Below are positions 15,958 through 24,745 of a DNA stretch of 64,000 nucleotides, piece after piece. Within the stretch, counting starts at the first letter, position 1. Each line of letters starts with the position of its first letter. The stretch lies in assembly GCA_013178165.1 (NCBI GenBank), contig JABLXG010000006.1:62001-126000 (forward strand), in the 5' to 3' direction. Both the position numbers and the translations under genes were made by a program. The notes below the pieces were generated by a model that had not been told where the DNA came from, did not search any database, and was given only the letters and a program-made list of their open reading frames with translations. This stretch comes from Anaerolineae bacterium (GTDB lineage: Bacteria > Chloroflexota > Anaerolineae > Aggregatilineales > Ch27).

Positions 15958-17262
15958 TCAGGAGCCTGTCCCATCAGACGCGGGCTGGGGCGTGGCCTGC
16001 TCTGGCGGAGACAGTTCCACGAAGGTCGTGGTGCCTTCGTAGACTTCTACTAACCGGGCCACCCGCGTACCATCGATGCGGGCCACAACCTGATACTGCC
16101 CTTCGGGAATATCGCCGGCCACAAAGTTCTCATTCCAGGCGTCATCTGCTACTACGTCCGGCAGGCCATCCTTGTTGATGTCCATCCGCACATACGACGA
16201 CGTTGTTTGCACCACCCGCCCGGTGCGGCGGTCGATAATCGAGATATCCTGATCATCCAGCAATTCCCCATCCGGCCCAATGATCCGCCCGGCAATCACG
16301 CCATGGCCAACGTAGGGAACCATCCACAGCAGCGGATTACGCACGGCATACCAGCTATTCCGCCCGACCCGCACCTCAAAGTGCACATGGGAACCGGTCA
16401 CGACACCCGTATCCCCGACCAGACCGATGATGTCGCCCGTCTGCACCCGCTGCCCACGCGTGACCAGGATGGCCGAAAGATGGGCATACAGCGTGTAGAT
16501 CGGCTGACCCCGGTAGCCAAAGTCATGCTCAATCAGCACAGTGTTACCGTAGGAATAGGTCGTCTCGGCGATGCTACCGTCAGGCAATTCCACCCGGAAG
16601 CCATCTGCTGCCCAGATGACTGTGCCCGGCCCGGCAGCACGCACGCTTTCCCCGATCGGGTTTGGCATATCCACGCCATGATGCACCCGCCAGGCATCTT
16701 CGGGGCCGTCCGAGCCATACGAGTAGTAAAACAGCGCATAGTTGACAGCGCTTGAATCGACCGGCCTGGCCAGCCAGTAATGATCCCGTGGATCGCGGGA
16801 AATCGGCAGCGGCAATGGGGGCGGCTGCCAGCGTCTTTCGCTGCCCGTGACATTCACCACCTCGACCCCACTGGTTGTCGCCAGCGGAACTGGTGTCGGT
16901 CCGATGTATGTCGGGCTGGGCGGAGGGGGCAGCGGTGTATTCGTGGGCACCACCGTGCCGAAAAGCTGCGTCGGTTCCAGCGCGATGATCAGCCCCGGAT
17001 CGGTCGGCTCCAGGGTCGGTGGTGCGTAGGAAGCGGTCGGCAAGGCCGCCTGTGGTAGCGCTGTAGCACCCGCCACAAATTGCTGCTGAAGCACCTCCTG
17101 CCAGGAGGGCTGGGAAGCTGTCGGCGTGCCGTTCGATACGGGAATCGCCACCTCATAGGAAGGCGGCGCTTCCCGCAACGCCAGATACACCACCCCACCG
17201 ACCAGCGCCAGCAGCAGGAGCGCGCCCTGAATATTGCTGGATTGGCGTGTCTTCAGCGGCAT
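15958..17262 (-). CDS. Membrane-anchored M23 family peptidase
   Basis: This 434-residue protein has an N-terminal anchor (about residues 12-29), a long Pro/Thr-rich linker (PTNTPLPPPPSPTYIGPTP) and a LytM/M23 zinc peptidase domain at about residues 180-320. Zinc ligands fit HHGVDMPNPIG and HVHFEVR. M23 enzymes cleave peptidoglycan cross-bridges, so cell-wall remodelling is the likely role. The C-terminal 110 residues form a beta-rich domain with GRIIGPDGELLDDQDIS. They also include the Asp-rich loop DINKDGLPDVVADD, which could bind calcium. The start lies five bases from the stop of the upstream propeller gene, so both are one operon. Confidence 0.87.
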   Translation of the reverse strand: MPLKTRQSSNIQGALLLLALVGGVVYLALREAPPSYEVAIPVSNGTPTASQPSWQEVLQQQFVAGATALPQAALPTASYAPPTLEPTDPGLIIALEPTQLFGTVVPTNTPLPPPPSPTYIGPTPVPLATTSGVEVVNVTGSERRWQPPPLPLPISRDPRDHYWLARPVDSSAVNYALFYYSYGSDGPEDAWRVHHGVDMPNPIGESVRAAGPGTVIWAADGFRVELPDGSIAETTYSYGNTVLIEHDFGYRGQPIYTLYAHLSAILVTRGQRVQTGDIIGLVGDTGVVTGSHVHFEVRVGRNSWYAVRNPLLWMVPYVGHGVIAGRIIGPDGELLDDQDISIIDRRTGRVVQTTSSYVRMDINKDGLPDVVADDAWNENFVAGDIPEGQYQVVARIDGTRVARLVEVYEGTTTFVELSPPEQATPQPASDGTGS

Positions 17263-17267
17263 CGTTC

Positions 17268-19478
17268 CTATCCCGATTCCCCCGCCCCCTGATCAGGCGG
17301 CACAGGTGTTGGCGTACGGGTCGGGGCCGGGGTGGGCGTCGGCGGGGCCAGAGTGCGTGTCGGCAAAGCCGTGGGCGCCGTCAGGAAGGCATTCAGTTCG
17401 TCGCTGCCATAGATCTCAAGCATCGCCTCTTCCCAGCTAAGCCCGTCAGTCTTGACTGCTTCCCAGTACAGCACACCACCGAAGTTATAGCGCCAGCTGC
17501 GATCCGCTGGCAGTGGATACCACCCGTAATCGGCAAACAACTGGGTCAGGTCAACATAGTAGCCCGCCGGAATCGCCCCGCGGTAGCGTCCACCCTCCTC
17601 GTAAGCCCTGACATCACCGCCGGAACGCGCTGCGAAGTCCCATGGCAGTTCGCGCAGTGGCTCTCCCAGCTGCCCATCCTGCACCGCCGCGCGGGCAAAA
17701 ACACGCCAGAATGTGTAGACCCCCACATCCTCGCGGACGATCTCCAAAGGCGGCGGAAAGCCATAGATCAGATTGCGGTTCAGGGCAAAGGCACGCCCGG
17801 TCAGGTGCCAGTTCAGGCGTTCCTGCCCCGGCTCCGGCAGCCGATCCAGCGGCCAGAAGGCATCCTCCAGGTTCCCCAGGTAGTCCTCGCCAGTCTTTTG
17901 CAGGACAGCCTCCCGCAGCGCCGCAAACGAATCATTGACCCGGTCACTGAGGTACGGGTTCGGCGCCTGTACATCACCCAGCAACACCAGCCGATAGTAA
18001 GGCGGCTCGGCCTGCGCATAAGTGATTTGCTCGGTATACGGCAGCTGGGATGTAGCCAGCGGGCCGGGTGGTGCGATCTGTGGCCGCCAGCTTGTCCAGG
18101 TAGGGCTGCCGCCCCGACCGGGTAGCGCTACGGCCTGCGTGACCATACCGACCGATCGATACATCCCGGCCACAATCAGCGTCCGGCTGCCCTGATCGAT
18201 CGCGTAGACCAGGCTGCCCCCATCCGGTGCCCAGGCGGGCATCCGCCCCCGGTCGATGAGTTCCGGCTCCTGCCCTGCTACCCCATTCGCGGGCAGCACA
18301 TAAACCGCTTCCAGGCCATCCACGCGGGCGCTGTAGGCCAGGCTCAGCCCGTCCGGCGACCAGGTCGGGTGGTCTTCGTGCAGATCGGGTGTCGCTGTCA
18401 GGTTACGGGCCAGGTCTTCGGAAGGATCGTCAAGCGACAGGATGTAGATATCCTTGTTGCCCTCCCGCCAGGAAACATAGGCGATCTCCCGTCCGCCAGG
18501 CGACCAGGCTGGCGAGAAATCCGGAGCCGGGTGGTAAGTCAGCCGGATCGGCCCCTGCGTTCCATCCACGCGGATGATATAGATGTCGAGGTTGTCCTCG
18601 TTGTAGGCTTCATACACCAGCCATTGCCCATCCGGACTCCAGGCCGGCGAACCTTCGAAACCCAGTGTATAGGTCAGGCGCGTGACCGTTCCCGTCTGCA
18701 CATCCTGGACATACAGCTCCCAGTTCCCGTCACGATGGGAGGCAAAGGCCAGGTAGCGACCATTGGGACTCCAGGCCGGATCGCGATCATCGTCCGGATG
18801 ATCAGTAATCCGCACCGGATTCTCAAAGCCGATTACCGTCATCCAGATGTCATCCTGCCCGCCATCGCGTACCGTGTAAGCCAGGCTGCCGCCGATCCGC
18901 AGCGCTTCCGGGCGGGGCGTTACGGTGGGTACCGCCGTAGCAAACGGTGTGAACTCTGCTGCCGGGCTGGTCTCGCCTGCCGCCGGCGCAATGATCACCG
19001 GCGGGATAACCGGCACATCGCCCCGGGGCGATGTCGCCCAGATCAGCAGCCCCACTACCGCCGCCAGCGCGACCACCAGCAGCGCGCTTAAAGTCCGGTT
19101 GCGGGCCTTCAGCGGATCCTCAACCAGCACCACCGTTTCGCTGAGATCTTCCGCCCGCCGCAACATGCTATCCAGCCGCCGCGCCTCTGCGCCTTCAGCG
19201 CGACGCCCCGGCAAGGCGGACGGCCAACCACCCGCCTCGCCCCCGGTTACCCGCAGCAAAATCTGCCATAGTGTCAGCAGAACAGCCGCAATGACCTTCA
19301 GCACCGTCAGGATCGCCTGAGCGACAAAAGCGGCGACTGCCAGAATCGCCATCACCAGCGCAGCCAGGCTGCTGCCCAGTAACCAGGCATAGCCAACAAT
19401 GGCCTCGCTGAGCCAGATCAGCCCCTTCAGCAGGGCATTGCCGAGTTTGTCAGTCAGGCGAAAAGCCCGAACGATCAT
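17268..19478 (-). CDS. Membrane protein with TolB-like (PD40) beta-propeller
   Basis: This 736-residue protein starts with a hydrophobic region (about residues 15-78) and has another transmembrane segment near 130-150. From about residue 185 to 430 there are at least five PD40-type blades, each with a W-S-P-D/N-G turn (DPAWSPNGRYLAFAS, SPAWSPDGQWLVYEA, SPAWSPGGREIAYVS, HPTWSPDGLSLAYSA). The 250-residue domain after the propeller (LTGRAFALNRNLIYG, YYVDLTQLFADYGW, SWEEAMLEIYGSDEL) is not recognised. The tail is Pro/Thr-rich. The gene is followed by the M23 peptidase in one operon, suggesting a joint envelope role; this is inference. Confidence 0.72.
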   Translation of the reverse strand: MIVRAFRLTDKLGNALLKGLIWLSEAIVGYAWLLGSSLAALVMAILAVAAFVAQAILTVLKVIAAVLLTLWQILLRVTGGEAGGWPSALPGRRAEGAEARRLDSMLRRAEDLSETVVLVEDPLKARNRTLSALLVVALAAVVGLLIWATSPRGDVPVIPPVIIAPAAGETSPAAEFTPFATAVPTVTPRPEALRIGGSLAYTVRDGGQDDIWMTVIGFENPVRITDHPDDDRDPAWSPNGRYLAFASHRDGNWELYVQDVQTGTVTRLTYTLGFEGSPAWSPDGQWLVYEAYNEDNLDIYIIRVDGTQGPIRLTYHPAPDFSPAWSPGGREIAYVSWREGNKDIYILSLDDPSEDLARNLTATPDLHEDHPTWSPDGLSLAYSARVDGLEAVYVLPANGVAGQEPELIDRGRMPAWAPDGGSLVYAIDQGSRTLIVAGMYRSVGMVTQAVALPGRGGSPTWTSWRPQIAPPGPLATSQLPYTEQITYAQAEPPYYRLVLLGDVQAPNPYLSDRVNDSFAALREAVLQKTGEDYLGNLEDAFWPLDRLPEPGQERLNWHLTGRAFALNRNLIYGFPPPLEIVREDVGVYTFWRVFARAAVQDGQLGEPLRELPWDFAARSGGDVRAYEEGGRYRGAIPAGYYVDLTQLFADYGWYPLPADRSWRYNFGGVLYWEAVKTDGLSWEEAMLEIYGSDELNAFLTAPTALPTRTLAPPTPTPAPTRTPTPVPPDQGAGESG

Positions 19479-19631
19479 AGTCGTGATCTCACCGTTCAGC
19501 GCTGCCGGCCATCACCCGTGTCGCGCCAGCAGGCAAGCACGCCCCAGTATGGCTTAGCGAGGGATTGTACTGGAAAGGGGAGCGACGGGCAACCTGACCC
19601 CATACAGTACCCGTAAAGGCAATGAGAAATG

Positions 19632-19654
19632 TGGTGGAGCCAGAGGGATTTCGC
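19632..19654 (-). other. tRNA/tmRNA 3'-end-like fragment
   Basis: Read on the minus strand, the segment ends in AAATCCCTCTGGCTCCACCA. This resembles the T-loop, acceptor strand and CCA end of a tRNA or, more closely, a tmRNA (which typically ends GGCTCCACCA). The 5' T-stem does not pair and no matching GGAGCC 5' strand is found upstream, so it is not a working RNA gene. It may be a relic of an integration site next to the islet at 19689-22738. Confidence 0.3.
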
Positions 19655-19657
19655 GAC

Positions 19658-19686
19658 CTGCAAGCTGCAGTAGTGCTCGTCTACTG
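19658..19686. repeat. Two overlapping small inverted repeats beside the islet
   Basis: CTGCA-AGC-TGCAG (19658-19670) overlaps CAGTAG-TGCTCGT-CTACTG (19668-19686). They fill the gap between the tRNA/tmRNA-like fragment and the first 75-bp repeat. No T run follows, so they are not obvious terminators. Confidence 0.5.
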
Positions 19687-19688
19687 CC

Positions 19689-19763
19689 GGTCAAGTCTCA
19701 AATCTTCGTAAAAACGGGTCGGCATGGCTTAAGCGGCCTGGCGCTTAGGCACAGATTGCTCCT
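19689..19763. repeat. 75-bp direct repeat, left copy
   Basis: The sequence from GGTCAAGTCTCAAATC to CAGATTGCTCCT is identical, base for base, to 22664-22738. Its minus strand carries the last ten codons of an open frame (EQSVPKRQAA-stop), followed by 40 bases that could be an IS end. Confidence 0.93.
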
Positions 19764-19914
19764 CACTGCTCGTGAGCCTCTCCTGCAAAAAGCTGCTCAG
19801 TTGTTGCTTGATCTGCTGGCTCGGTGCCATTCTCTGATTCATGGCGTGTGGCTCTCTTTCTTTGGAATTCGCTATTTCAAAAGGATAGCGCACGCCTCCC
19901 CTTTTTACAGAAGC
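19729..19914 (-). pseudogene. Remnant reading frame, possibly a transposase C-terminus
   Basis: An open frame of 61 codons ends at TAA 19731-19729 and has no proper 5' part. A stop lies just upstream at 19917-19915. Internal sequence includes GGVRYPFEIANSKEREPHAM and QQIKQQLSSFLQERL, and it ends VPKRQAA. The last ten codons and the following 40 bases recur in the right repeat at 22664-22738, cut off there immediately upstream. That pattern suggests the 3' end of an insertion sequence left twice. I do not recognise the family; a small functional protein from ATG 19842 (37 residues) is less likely. Confidence 0.35.
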
Positions 19915-19972
19915 TTACTGACATCACCGAAAGTGTTCATAGTTATTCGCATTATAGAGAACAGTCGAAAGC

Positions 19973-21445
19973 TCATGGTCTGACGGTGTCAAGATATTGG
20001 TAAATGACCGCAGGGCCATGATAATCTACGTTTATCACATCCCCTACTTGAGCGTATTTCGCGTTCACAAACTCTACCAATGGGACAATGCCTGGTGCGC
20101 CGGCACCTAACAGGTCTGGAAATATCACAACGTAGTCTGGAGGAGATTGCGTCCATTCATTGAGTAAACGTTCGGTTACGCCCGGCGCCTCAAAATACCA
20201 CGCCCAACCCTTCACCCATAAGCCAGGAGGAAGCATCTCCGTCAGTAAGTGAATTTGGGGCGTACTATCCGTTTCGGGTAGCACGAACAAAGTATCTCCA
20301 GGCTGGCTTATTGTACGTAACTCTTGTGCCAGTGGTAAGAATTCGTCATGTGCAGGTGTTGTCTTGGGACCAAAATAAGGCGCAACAATCGTCAATGACC
20401 AAGCCAGTGCAACAACTCCCATAATACCGTACAATATTGATGTTTTTGGATCTCCTGTCTGTAGCCAATCGCTGAGTTCTTTTTTCGAGGGTATGATCCA
20501 ACTCAGAACTGAACCACTTATAACTGACACAATGGGCAGTACACCCATAACATGATATTCATCGCCTCGGGGAATCAGGGTTGTTGTTCCTCCCAACCCC
20601 ATTAACAGCACCAGTATACGGACAGAACGCTCTGGACCTTTCATTCGCAGGACTAAAACCACATAGCTTAGCCCCAAAATTGCAGTAAATAGTAGTTTGC
20701 GTAAGAAACCACCGCTGAATTCGCCTGTTGGCATCAATCCTGCCAAGTTATATGTCCAATTCCAATATAGATAGGCCTCCAAGTGACCCTGAATCGCAAA
20801 GAATATTACGCAAATCACAGGAAGTAGCAAAACACCAAAGAGATACGGGAATATTCGGTTCCGTTCATTCCATACTAGCCATGTCCCAAACAGTCCTACG
20901 CTTATCCAGCCATGTTGTTTAAACAATGTCCCTCCGCCGAGTACCAAACCTACTAACATAGGCGCTATAAAACTTCGGTCATGGTATCTCAGCCTCAGCC
21001 AGATTATGGTTGCCAAGATGAGGCACAGGCCAACTAACGCATCGTAATAAAACAAGATGTTATTATAGACAGGCTCCCATATTGTCCAGAAAATGAGTGC
21101 AAATACTGCTGCGTGCCTTCCTTCCAGCTGAAAGGTAAGAACATAGATCAACAAGCTCATCGATAGTACAAGAATTAGGTTTAGCAGCTGCACTGTAGTT
21201 AGCGGAGGTAGCGGTAGTAATTGTTGAAAAAGGGCTACTAGAAGTGAGCCACCGGGTGCATGTTGTTCAACTACCTGATCAAATAACATTAGCCCTTGGT
21301 TTAATAACCAGGGGATCGCCAGCTGGCCTGAGTGGGCAGACGGGTGAAGCAGAGTCAGATGGGAGATGGCTTGTATGAGAAGTATACTTGGGAGGAGAAT
21401 TGCCCTTGTTGTGAATCGTTGCTGAGAAGGAAGGATGCGCGTCAT
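19973..21445 (-). CDS. GT-C type membrane glycosyltransferase (PMT/ArnT-like)
   Basis: This 490-residue integral membrane protein has about ten hydrophobic helices in its first 370 residues and a soluble C-terminal part of about 110 residues. The first extracytoplasmic loop has an acidic motif (LFDQVVEQHAPGG) of the kind used by GT-C enzymes that transfer sugars from lipid-phosphate donors. A FKQHGW motif follows near residue 175. Base composition is AT-richer than all neighbours, which suggests horizontal transfer. ATG 21445 has GAGG eight bases upstream. It lies alone between the 75-bp repeats, with the IS481 element immediately upstream. Acceptor and donor cannot be named from sequence. 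Confidence 0.72.
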   Translation of the reverse strand: MTRILPSQQRFTTRAILLPSILLIQAISHLTLLHPSAHSGQLAIPWLLNQGLMLFDQVVEQHAPGGSLLVALFQQLLPLPPLTTVQLLNLILVLSMSLLIYVLTFQLEGRHAAVFALIFWTIWEPVYNNILFYYDALVGLCLILATIIWLRLRYHDRSFIAPMLVGLVLGGGTLFKQHGWISVGLFGTWLVWNERNRIFPYLFGVLLLPVICVIFFAIQGHLEAYLYWNWTYNLAGLMPTGEFSGGFLRKLLFTAILGLSYVVLVLRMKGPERSVRILVLLMGLGGTTTLIPRGDEYHVMGVLPIVSVISGSVLSWIIPSKKELSDWLQTGDPKTSILYGIMGVVALAWSLTIVAPYFGPKTTPAHDEFLPLAQELRTISQPGDTLFVLPETDSTPQIHLLTEMLPPGLWVKGWAWYFEAPGVTERLLNEWTQSPPDYVVIFPDLLGAGAPGIVPLVEFVNAKYAQVGDVINVDYHGPAVIYQYLDTVRP

Positions 21446-21517
21446 ATGGTATCCTCTTGTGGGCTAGACGAGGCTTTTCGAGATTATAGTTACAAGGTCC
21501 GTTATAATCCACTAATG

Positions 21518-22611
21518 TGTACAGCTAGGTTTCTCTCCGAACAGATATGAGCGATAATAGCAGCAGCAAAAAGAAGAGAGACCCATGACCGCCGAAGAGA
21601 AAGTAGCACGCCAACGGTTGAGTGTGCTGGAGCTGGCGCAGGCACTGGGCAATGTGAGTGAAGCGTGCCGTCAGCGTGGCATGTCACGGACCCAGTTCTA
21701 CGAGTACAAGCAGCGCTTCCAGACGCATGGGCTGGAGGGGCTGAAGGACTTGCCGCCGATCCCTAAGGACCATCCCTTCACCACGCCGCCGGAAGTGGTG
21801 GAACGTATCCTGGCGCTCAGCCTGGCGCATCCGGCCTGGGGCTGCACGCGGCTGAGTGACACGCTCAAGTTGGAAGGGGTGTCGGTCAGCTCACCGACGG
21901 TACAAAACATTCTGATCAAGCACGGCATGGGCAGCAAGTACGAGCGCCTGCTCAAGCTAGAAGAGCAAGCAGCGCAGCAGGCGATCGAGTTGAGCGCTGA
22001 ACAGGTAGCGCAGATTGAGAAGGCCAATCCGTGTTTTCGCGAACGACACGTGGAGAGCAGTCGCCCCGGCGAGTTGCTGTGCGCCGACACCTTCTACGTC
22101 GGACGGCTCAAAGGAGTGGGCAAGGTTTACCTCCATGCGGTAGTGGATACCTACGGCAGCTATGCCTTCGGTTTCCTGCACACCTCCCAGCAGCCCGAAG
22201 CGGCGGTGGCCGTGCTCCACAACGACGCCTTACCCTTTTACCGGGAACGCGGCCTGTCGGTCACGGCGGTGCTGACCGACAATGGGCGCGAGTTCTGCGG
22301 CACGGACAGCCATCCCTACGAAGTCTATCTGGCGCTCAACGACATCGCGCATCGGCGCACGCGCGTGCACCGACCCCAGACCAACGGCTTTGTCGAGCGT
22401 TTCCACCGCACGGTGCTGGACGAGTTCTTTCACTCAGCCTTTCGCACTACCTTCTACGAGACGGTGGAGGCGCTACAGCAGGACCTGGACACCTGGCTGC
22501 GTCACTACAACACCCAGCGTCCGCATCACGGCTATCGCAATCTGGACAAGCGCCCCATTGATACGGTCAATGCCTATCTGGAAACTGTTCGCCAAGAAGC
22601 TTAGTAGTACA
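21518..22611 (+). mobile_element. IS481-family-like insertion sequence, complete
   Basis: The element is about 1,094 bp. Its ends are imperfect inverted repeats starting TGTAC, as usual for IS481: left TGTACAGCTAGGTTTCT (from 21518) and right, read inward, TGTACTACTAAGCTTCT (from 22611). They match at 12 of 17 positions. One intact transposase gene fills it. No convincing target duplication was found; a weak TAA lies outside if the ends are moved two bases outward. The insert lies directly upstream of the glycosyltransferase gene. Confidence 0.75.
21585..22604 (+). CDS. IS481-type transposase (DDE, rve core)
   Basis: This 339-residue transposase looks intact. The N-terminal helix-turn-helix region (LELAQALGNVSEACRQRGMSRTQFYEYKQRF) binds the element ends, followed by a second HTH-like part. 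The DDE catalytic core has D in LLCADTFYVG, D in AVLTDNGREFCG and E in NGFVERFHRTVLDEFF, with the usual spacing. C-terminal QRPHHGYRNLDKRPID is typical of IS481/IS3-like rve transposases. GAAGAGAGA before the ATG serves as ribosome binding site. GC content is higher than in the adjacent glycosyltransferase gene, so the IS and cargo probably have different origins. Confidence 0.9.
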   Translation: MTAEEKVARQRLSVLELAQALGNVSEACRQRGMSRTQFYEYKQRFQTHGLEGLKDLPPIPKDHPFTTPPEVVERILALSLAHPAWGCTRLSDTLKLEGVSVSSPTVQNILIKHGMGSKYERLLKLEEQAAQQAIELSAEQVAQIEKANPCFRERHVESSRPGELLCADTFYVGRLKGVGKVYLHAVVDTYGSYAFGFLHTSQQPEAAVAVLHNDALPFYRERGLSVTAVLTDNGREFCGTDSHPYEVYLALNDIAHRRTRVHRPQTNGFVERFHRTVLDEFFHSAFRTTFYETVEALQQDLDTWLRHYNTQRPHHGYRNLDKRPIDTVNAYLETVRQEA

Positions 22612-22663
22612 TATAAAACTCTCAATCATCATGGTCTTTATTCAGTTGGTAGAATATTCTTTG

Positions 22664-22738
22664 GGTCAAGTCTCAAATCTTCGTAAAAACGGGTCGGCAT
22701 GGCTTAAGCGGCCTGGCGCTTAGGCACAGATTGCTCCT
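22664..22738. repeat. 75-bp direct repeat, right copy
   Basis: It is identical to 19689-19763 and in the same orientation. On the minus strand the frame that is open in the left copy meets a TAG stop immediately upstream, so only the last ten codons of the remnant gene remain here. Confidence 0.93.
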
Positions 22739-22905
22739 AACGGTTGACTGACGGCTCCAGCGGTAACACCACCCATCAGCCTGATCTCGGCCTCCTGGTA
22801 GCCTGGCCTGCCAGTTTTGTGGTCTCCGGACCTCCCGATCTCATCTTTCGTTGCGGGCTGCTCCCTCATGCTGACACGCCTGCCCTGTCCCCTGGATGGA
22901 GCAGG
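22739..22905. other. Non-coding stretch between the islet and the ABC exporter
   Basis: About 170 bases of ordinary GC-rich sequence with no convincing gene, promoter or strong hairpin. It is the 3' flank of the ABC exporter operon, and no clear terminator was found in it. Confidence 0.5.
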
Positions 22906-24702
22906 TCAATCGGGAGCCTGGGTTGCCTCCTCCTGGTCTGCGTAAGCCATGGTGTACAGGTTGCGGTAGAGACCGCCCATGGCCAGCAACTCGGCGTGCG
23001 TCCCGCGCTCCACGATTCGCCCGTGATCAAGCACGATGATCTGGTCAGCGTTGATAATGGTGCTCAGGCGATGGGCGATCACAAATGCCGTGCGCCCCTT
23101 GAGGAGCCGGGCTAGCGCTTCCTGGATCACCCGTTCGGTCTGGGTATCAACACTGGATGTCGCCTCATCCAGAACAAGGATGCGCGGGTCGGCCAGCAGG
23201 GCGCGGGCAAAAGCGATCAGTTGCCGCTGCCCGACCGAAAGTAGCGCCCCACCCTCCTGAACCTCGGTCTGGTAGCCATGTTCCAGCGCCACGATAAAGT
23301 CATGTGCGCCAACCGCCTGCGCAGCGGCAATGACCTCTTCATCGGTCGCTTCCAGTCGCCCGTAGCGGATGTTGTCCATCACCGTGCCGCTGAAGAGAAA
23401 GGTCTGCTGCAGGACAACCCCCATCTGCCGGCGCAGCGACTGTTGGGTCACCCGCCGGATGTCATGCCCGTCGATCAACAACCGGCCCTGATCAACTTCA
23501 TAGAACCGCAGCAGCAGGTTCACGATCGTGCTCTTCCCAGCGCCTGTATGCCCCACCAGAGCGACAGTCGTCCCGGCCGGTACTTCAAACGTCGCCTCGT
23601 GCAGCACTTCCACGGTGTCATCATAGCTGAAGCTGACGTCTTCAAAGCGGACATGCCCTTGAATTGGCGGCAACTCATAGGCATCCGGTGCGTCCCTGAT
23701 CTCCACCGGCGTGTCCAGCAGGGTGAAGATTTTATGCCCGGCGGCCATTGTCGCCTGAAAGGTGTTGTATCGCTGGGCCAGCATCCGTATGGGAAAGAAG
23801 AACTGCTCAATATACAGCACAAAAGTGACCAGCGTCCCGGCGGTCAGGGCGTTCTCCAGCACCAGTCCACCGCCCAGCCAGATCAGCACGCCGACTGCCA
23901 CGCCGGCGATCATCTCAATCGTTGGGAAGAACAGCCCGGCGATCACCGCAGTAGCGATCCCGGCGTTTAGGTTCTCGCGGTTGATCTGCTGGCGGAAACG
24001 GCGGCTGTTGTAGCCCTCGCGAGCAAAAGCCTGGATGACCCGCACCCCGTTGAAACTCTCAGCCAGCTCAGCGTTAACATCAGCCACAGCCGTGCGCTGC
24101 CGGATATATGCTTTGCGGGCATGGACGCGCCAGACATTAGCGATGGCCAGCATGATCGGGATAACCACAGCAGCCACGATGGTCAGCCGGGCGTTGATTG
24201 TAAGCATCACAATCACGATGCCCACCAGCGTCAGCAGGTCGCGGAAAACACCGATGATCGCAAAGGTGATCATCTCCCGCAGTACATTGACATCCCCGAT
24301 GACGCGTGAGATCAACCGGCCTGTCTCATAGGTCGCAAAGAATGACAGCGACAATCGCTGAATGTGAGCGAACAGTTCATTACGAAGCTGGCGGATAATC
24401 CCCTGCCCTACCGCGGCCATGGTGTTGAACATCCCACGCATACCCACCATACCCACGCCGAGCATGCCCAGATAGGCCAGCGCGTACAGCGTCACCATGT
24501 CCAGCGCCCCCTGCCGGACGCCGTCATCCACCGCCCGTCCGATCACGACCGGTCCGGCCAGGCTGCTGATTACCCCCAGCAGCATATAGCCGAAGGCCTT
24601 GATCAGTTCAGTACCATAGGGCTTCAGGTATGCGGCCAGGCGGCTGGCGACATTGCGGTCAAACCCCCTGAAGTCGCTATCCACCGAATCACGTGCGCTC
24701 AT
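22906..24702 (-). CDS. ABC exporter half-transporter, consensus-ATPase subunit
   Basis: This fused membrane and ATPase protein has about 598 residues. Six transmembrane helices occupy about residues 35-315 and the nucleotide-binding domain about 350-590. It has Walker A GHTGAGKST, Q-loop VVLQQTFLF, Walker B with catalytic Glu (ILVLDEATSSVD) and the H-loop His (AFVIAHRLSTI), but an altered signature, LSVGQ. It pairs with the adjacent gene to form a heterodimeric exporter of the BmrCD/TM287-288 kind; drugs or lipids are typical substrates, but none can be named here. ATG 24702 is preferred over TTG 24735. The signature change belongs to the degenerate composite site. Confidence 0.88.
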   Translation of the reverse strand: MSARDSVDSDFRGFDRNVASRLAAYLKPYGTELIKAFGYMLLGVISSLAGPVVIGRAVDDGVRQGALDMVTLYALAYLGMLGVGMVGMRGMFNTMAAVGQGIIRQLRNELFAHIQRLSLSFFATYETGRLISRVIGDVNVLREMITFAIIGVFRDLLTLVGIVIVMLTINARLTIVAAVVIPIMLAIANVWRVHARKAYIRQRTAVADVNAELAESFNGVRVIQAFAREGYNSRRFRQQINRENLNAGIATAVIAGLFFPTIEMIAGVAVGVLIWLGGGLVLENALTAGTLVTFVLYIEQFFFPIRMLAQRYNTFQATMAAGHKIFTLLDTPVEIRDAPDAYELPPIQGHVRFEDVSFSYDDTVEVLHEATFEVPAGTTVALVGHTGAGKSTIVNLLLRFYEVDQGRLLIDGHDIRRVTQQSLRRQMGVVLQQTFLFSGTVMDNIRYGRLEATDEEVIAAAQAVGAHDFIVALEHGYQTEVQEGGALLSVGQRQLIAFARALLADPRILVLDEATSSVDTQTERVIQEALARLLKGRTAFVIAHRLSTIINADQIIVLDHGRIVERGTHAELLAMGGLYRNLYTMAYADQEEATQAPD

Positions 24703-24745
24703 GCTACTGCTTTCCTGTTCCGTTGCCCGCCGCAACTGCAGGCAG

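Larger units (their letters stand above)
19689..22738. mobile_element. Putative acquired islet bracketed by 75-bp direct repeats
   Basis: The segment carries, in order, the 75-bp repeat, a transposase-like remnant, a GT-C glycosyltransferase gene on the minus strand, a complete IS481-type element, and the second 75-bp repeat. The glycosyltransferase part is visibly AT-richer than the DNA on either side. The layout fits two same-oriented partial copies of one IS flanking cargo, as in a decayed composite transposon. It could also be a region duplicated at its ends by recombination. No integrase is present. Confidence 0.5.

Noticed and set aside
19632..19720. A complete tRNA or tmRNA gene on the minus strand
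   Set aside because: Only the 3' end resembles such an RNA. No 5' acceptor strand, D-arm or anticodon arm can be folded.
21513..22616. Target duplication TAA around the IS481-like element
   Set aside because: Three AT-rich bases are too short and require moving the element ends; not reliable.
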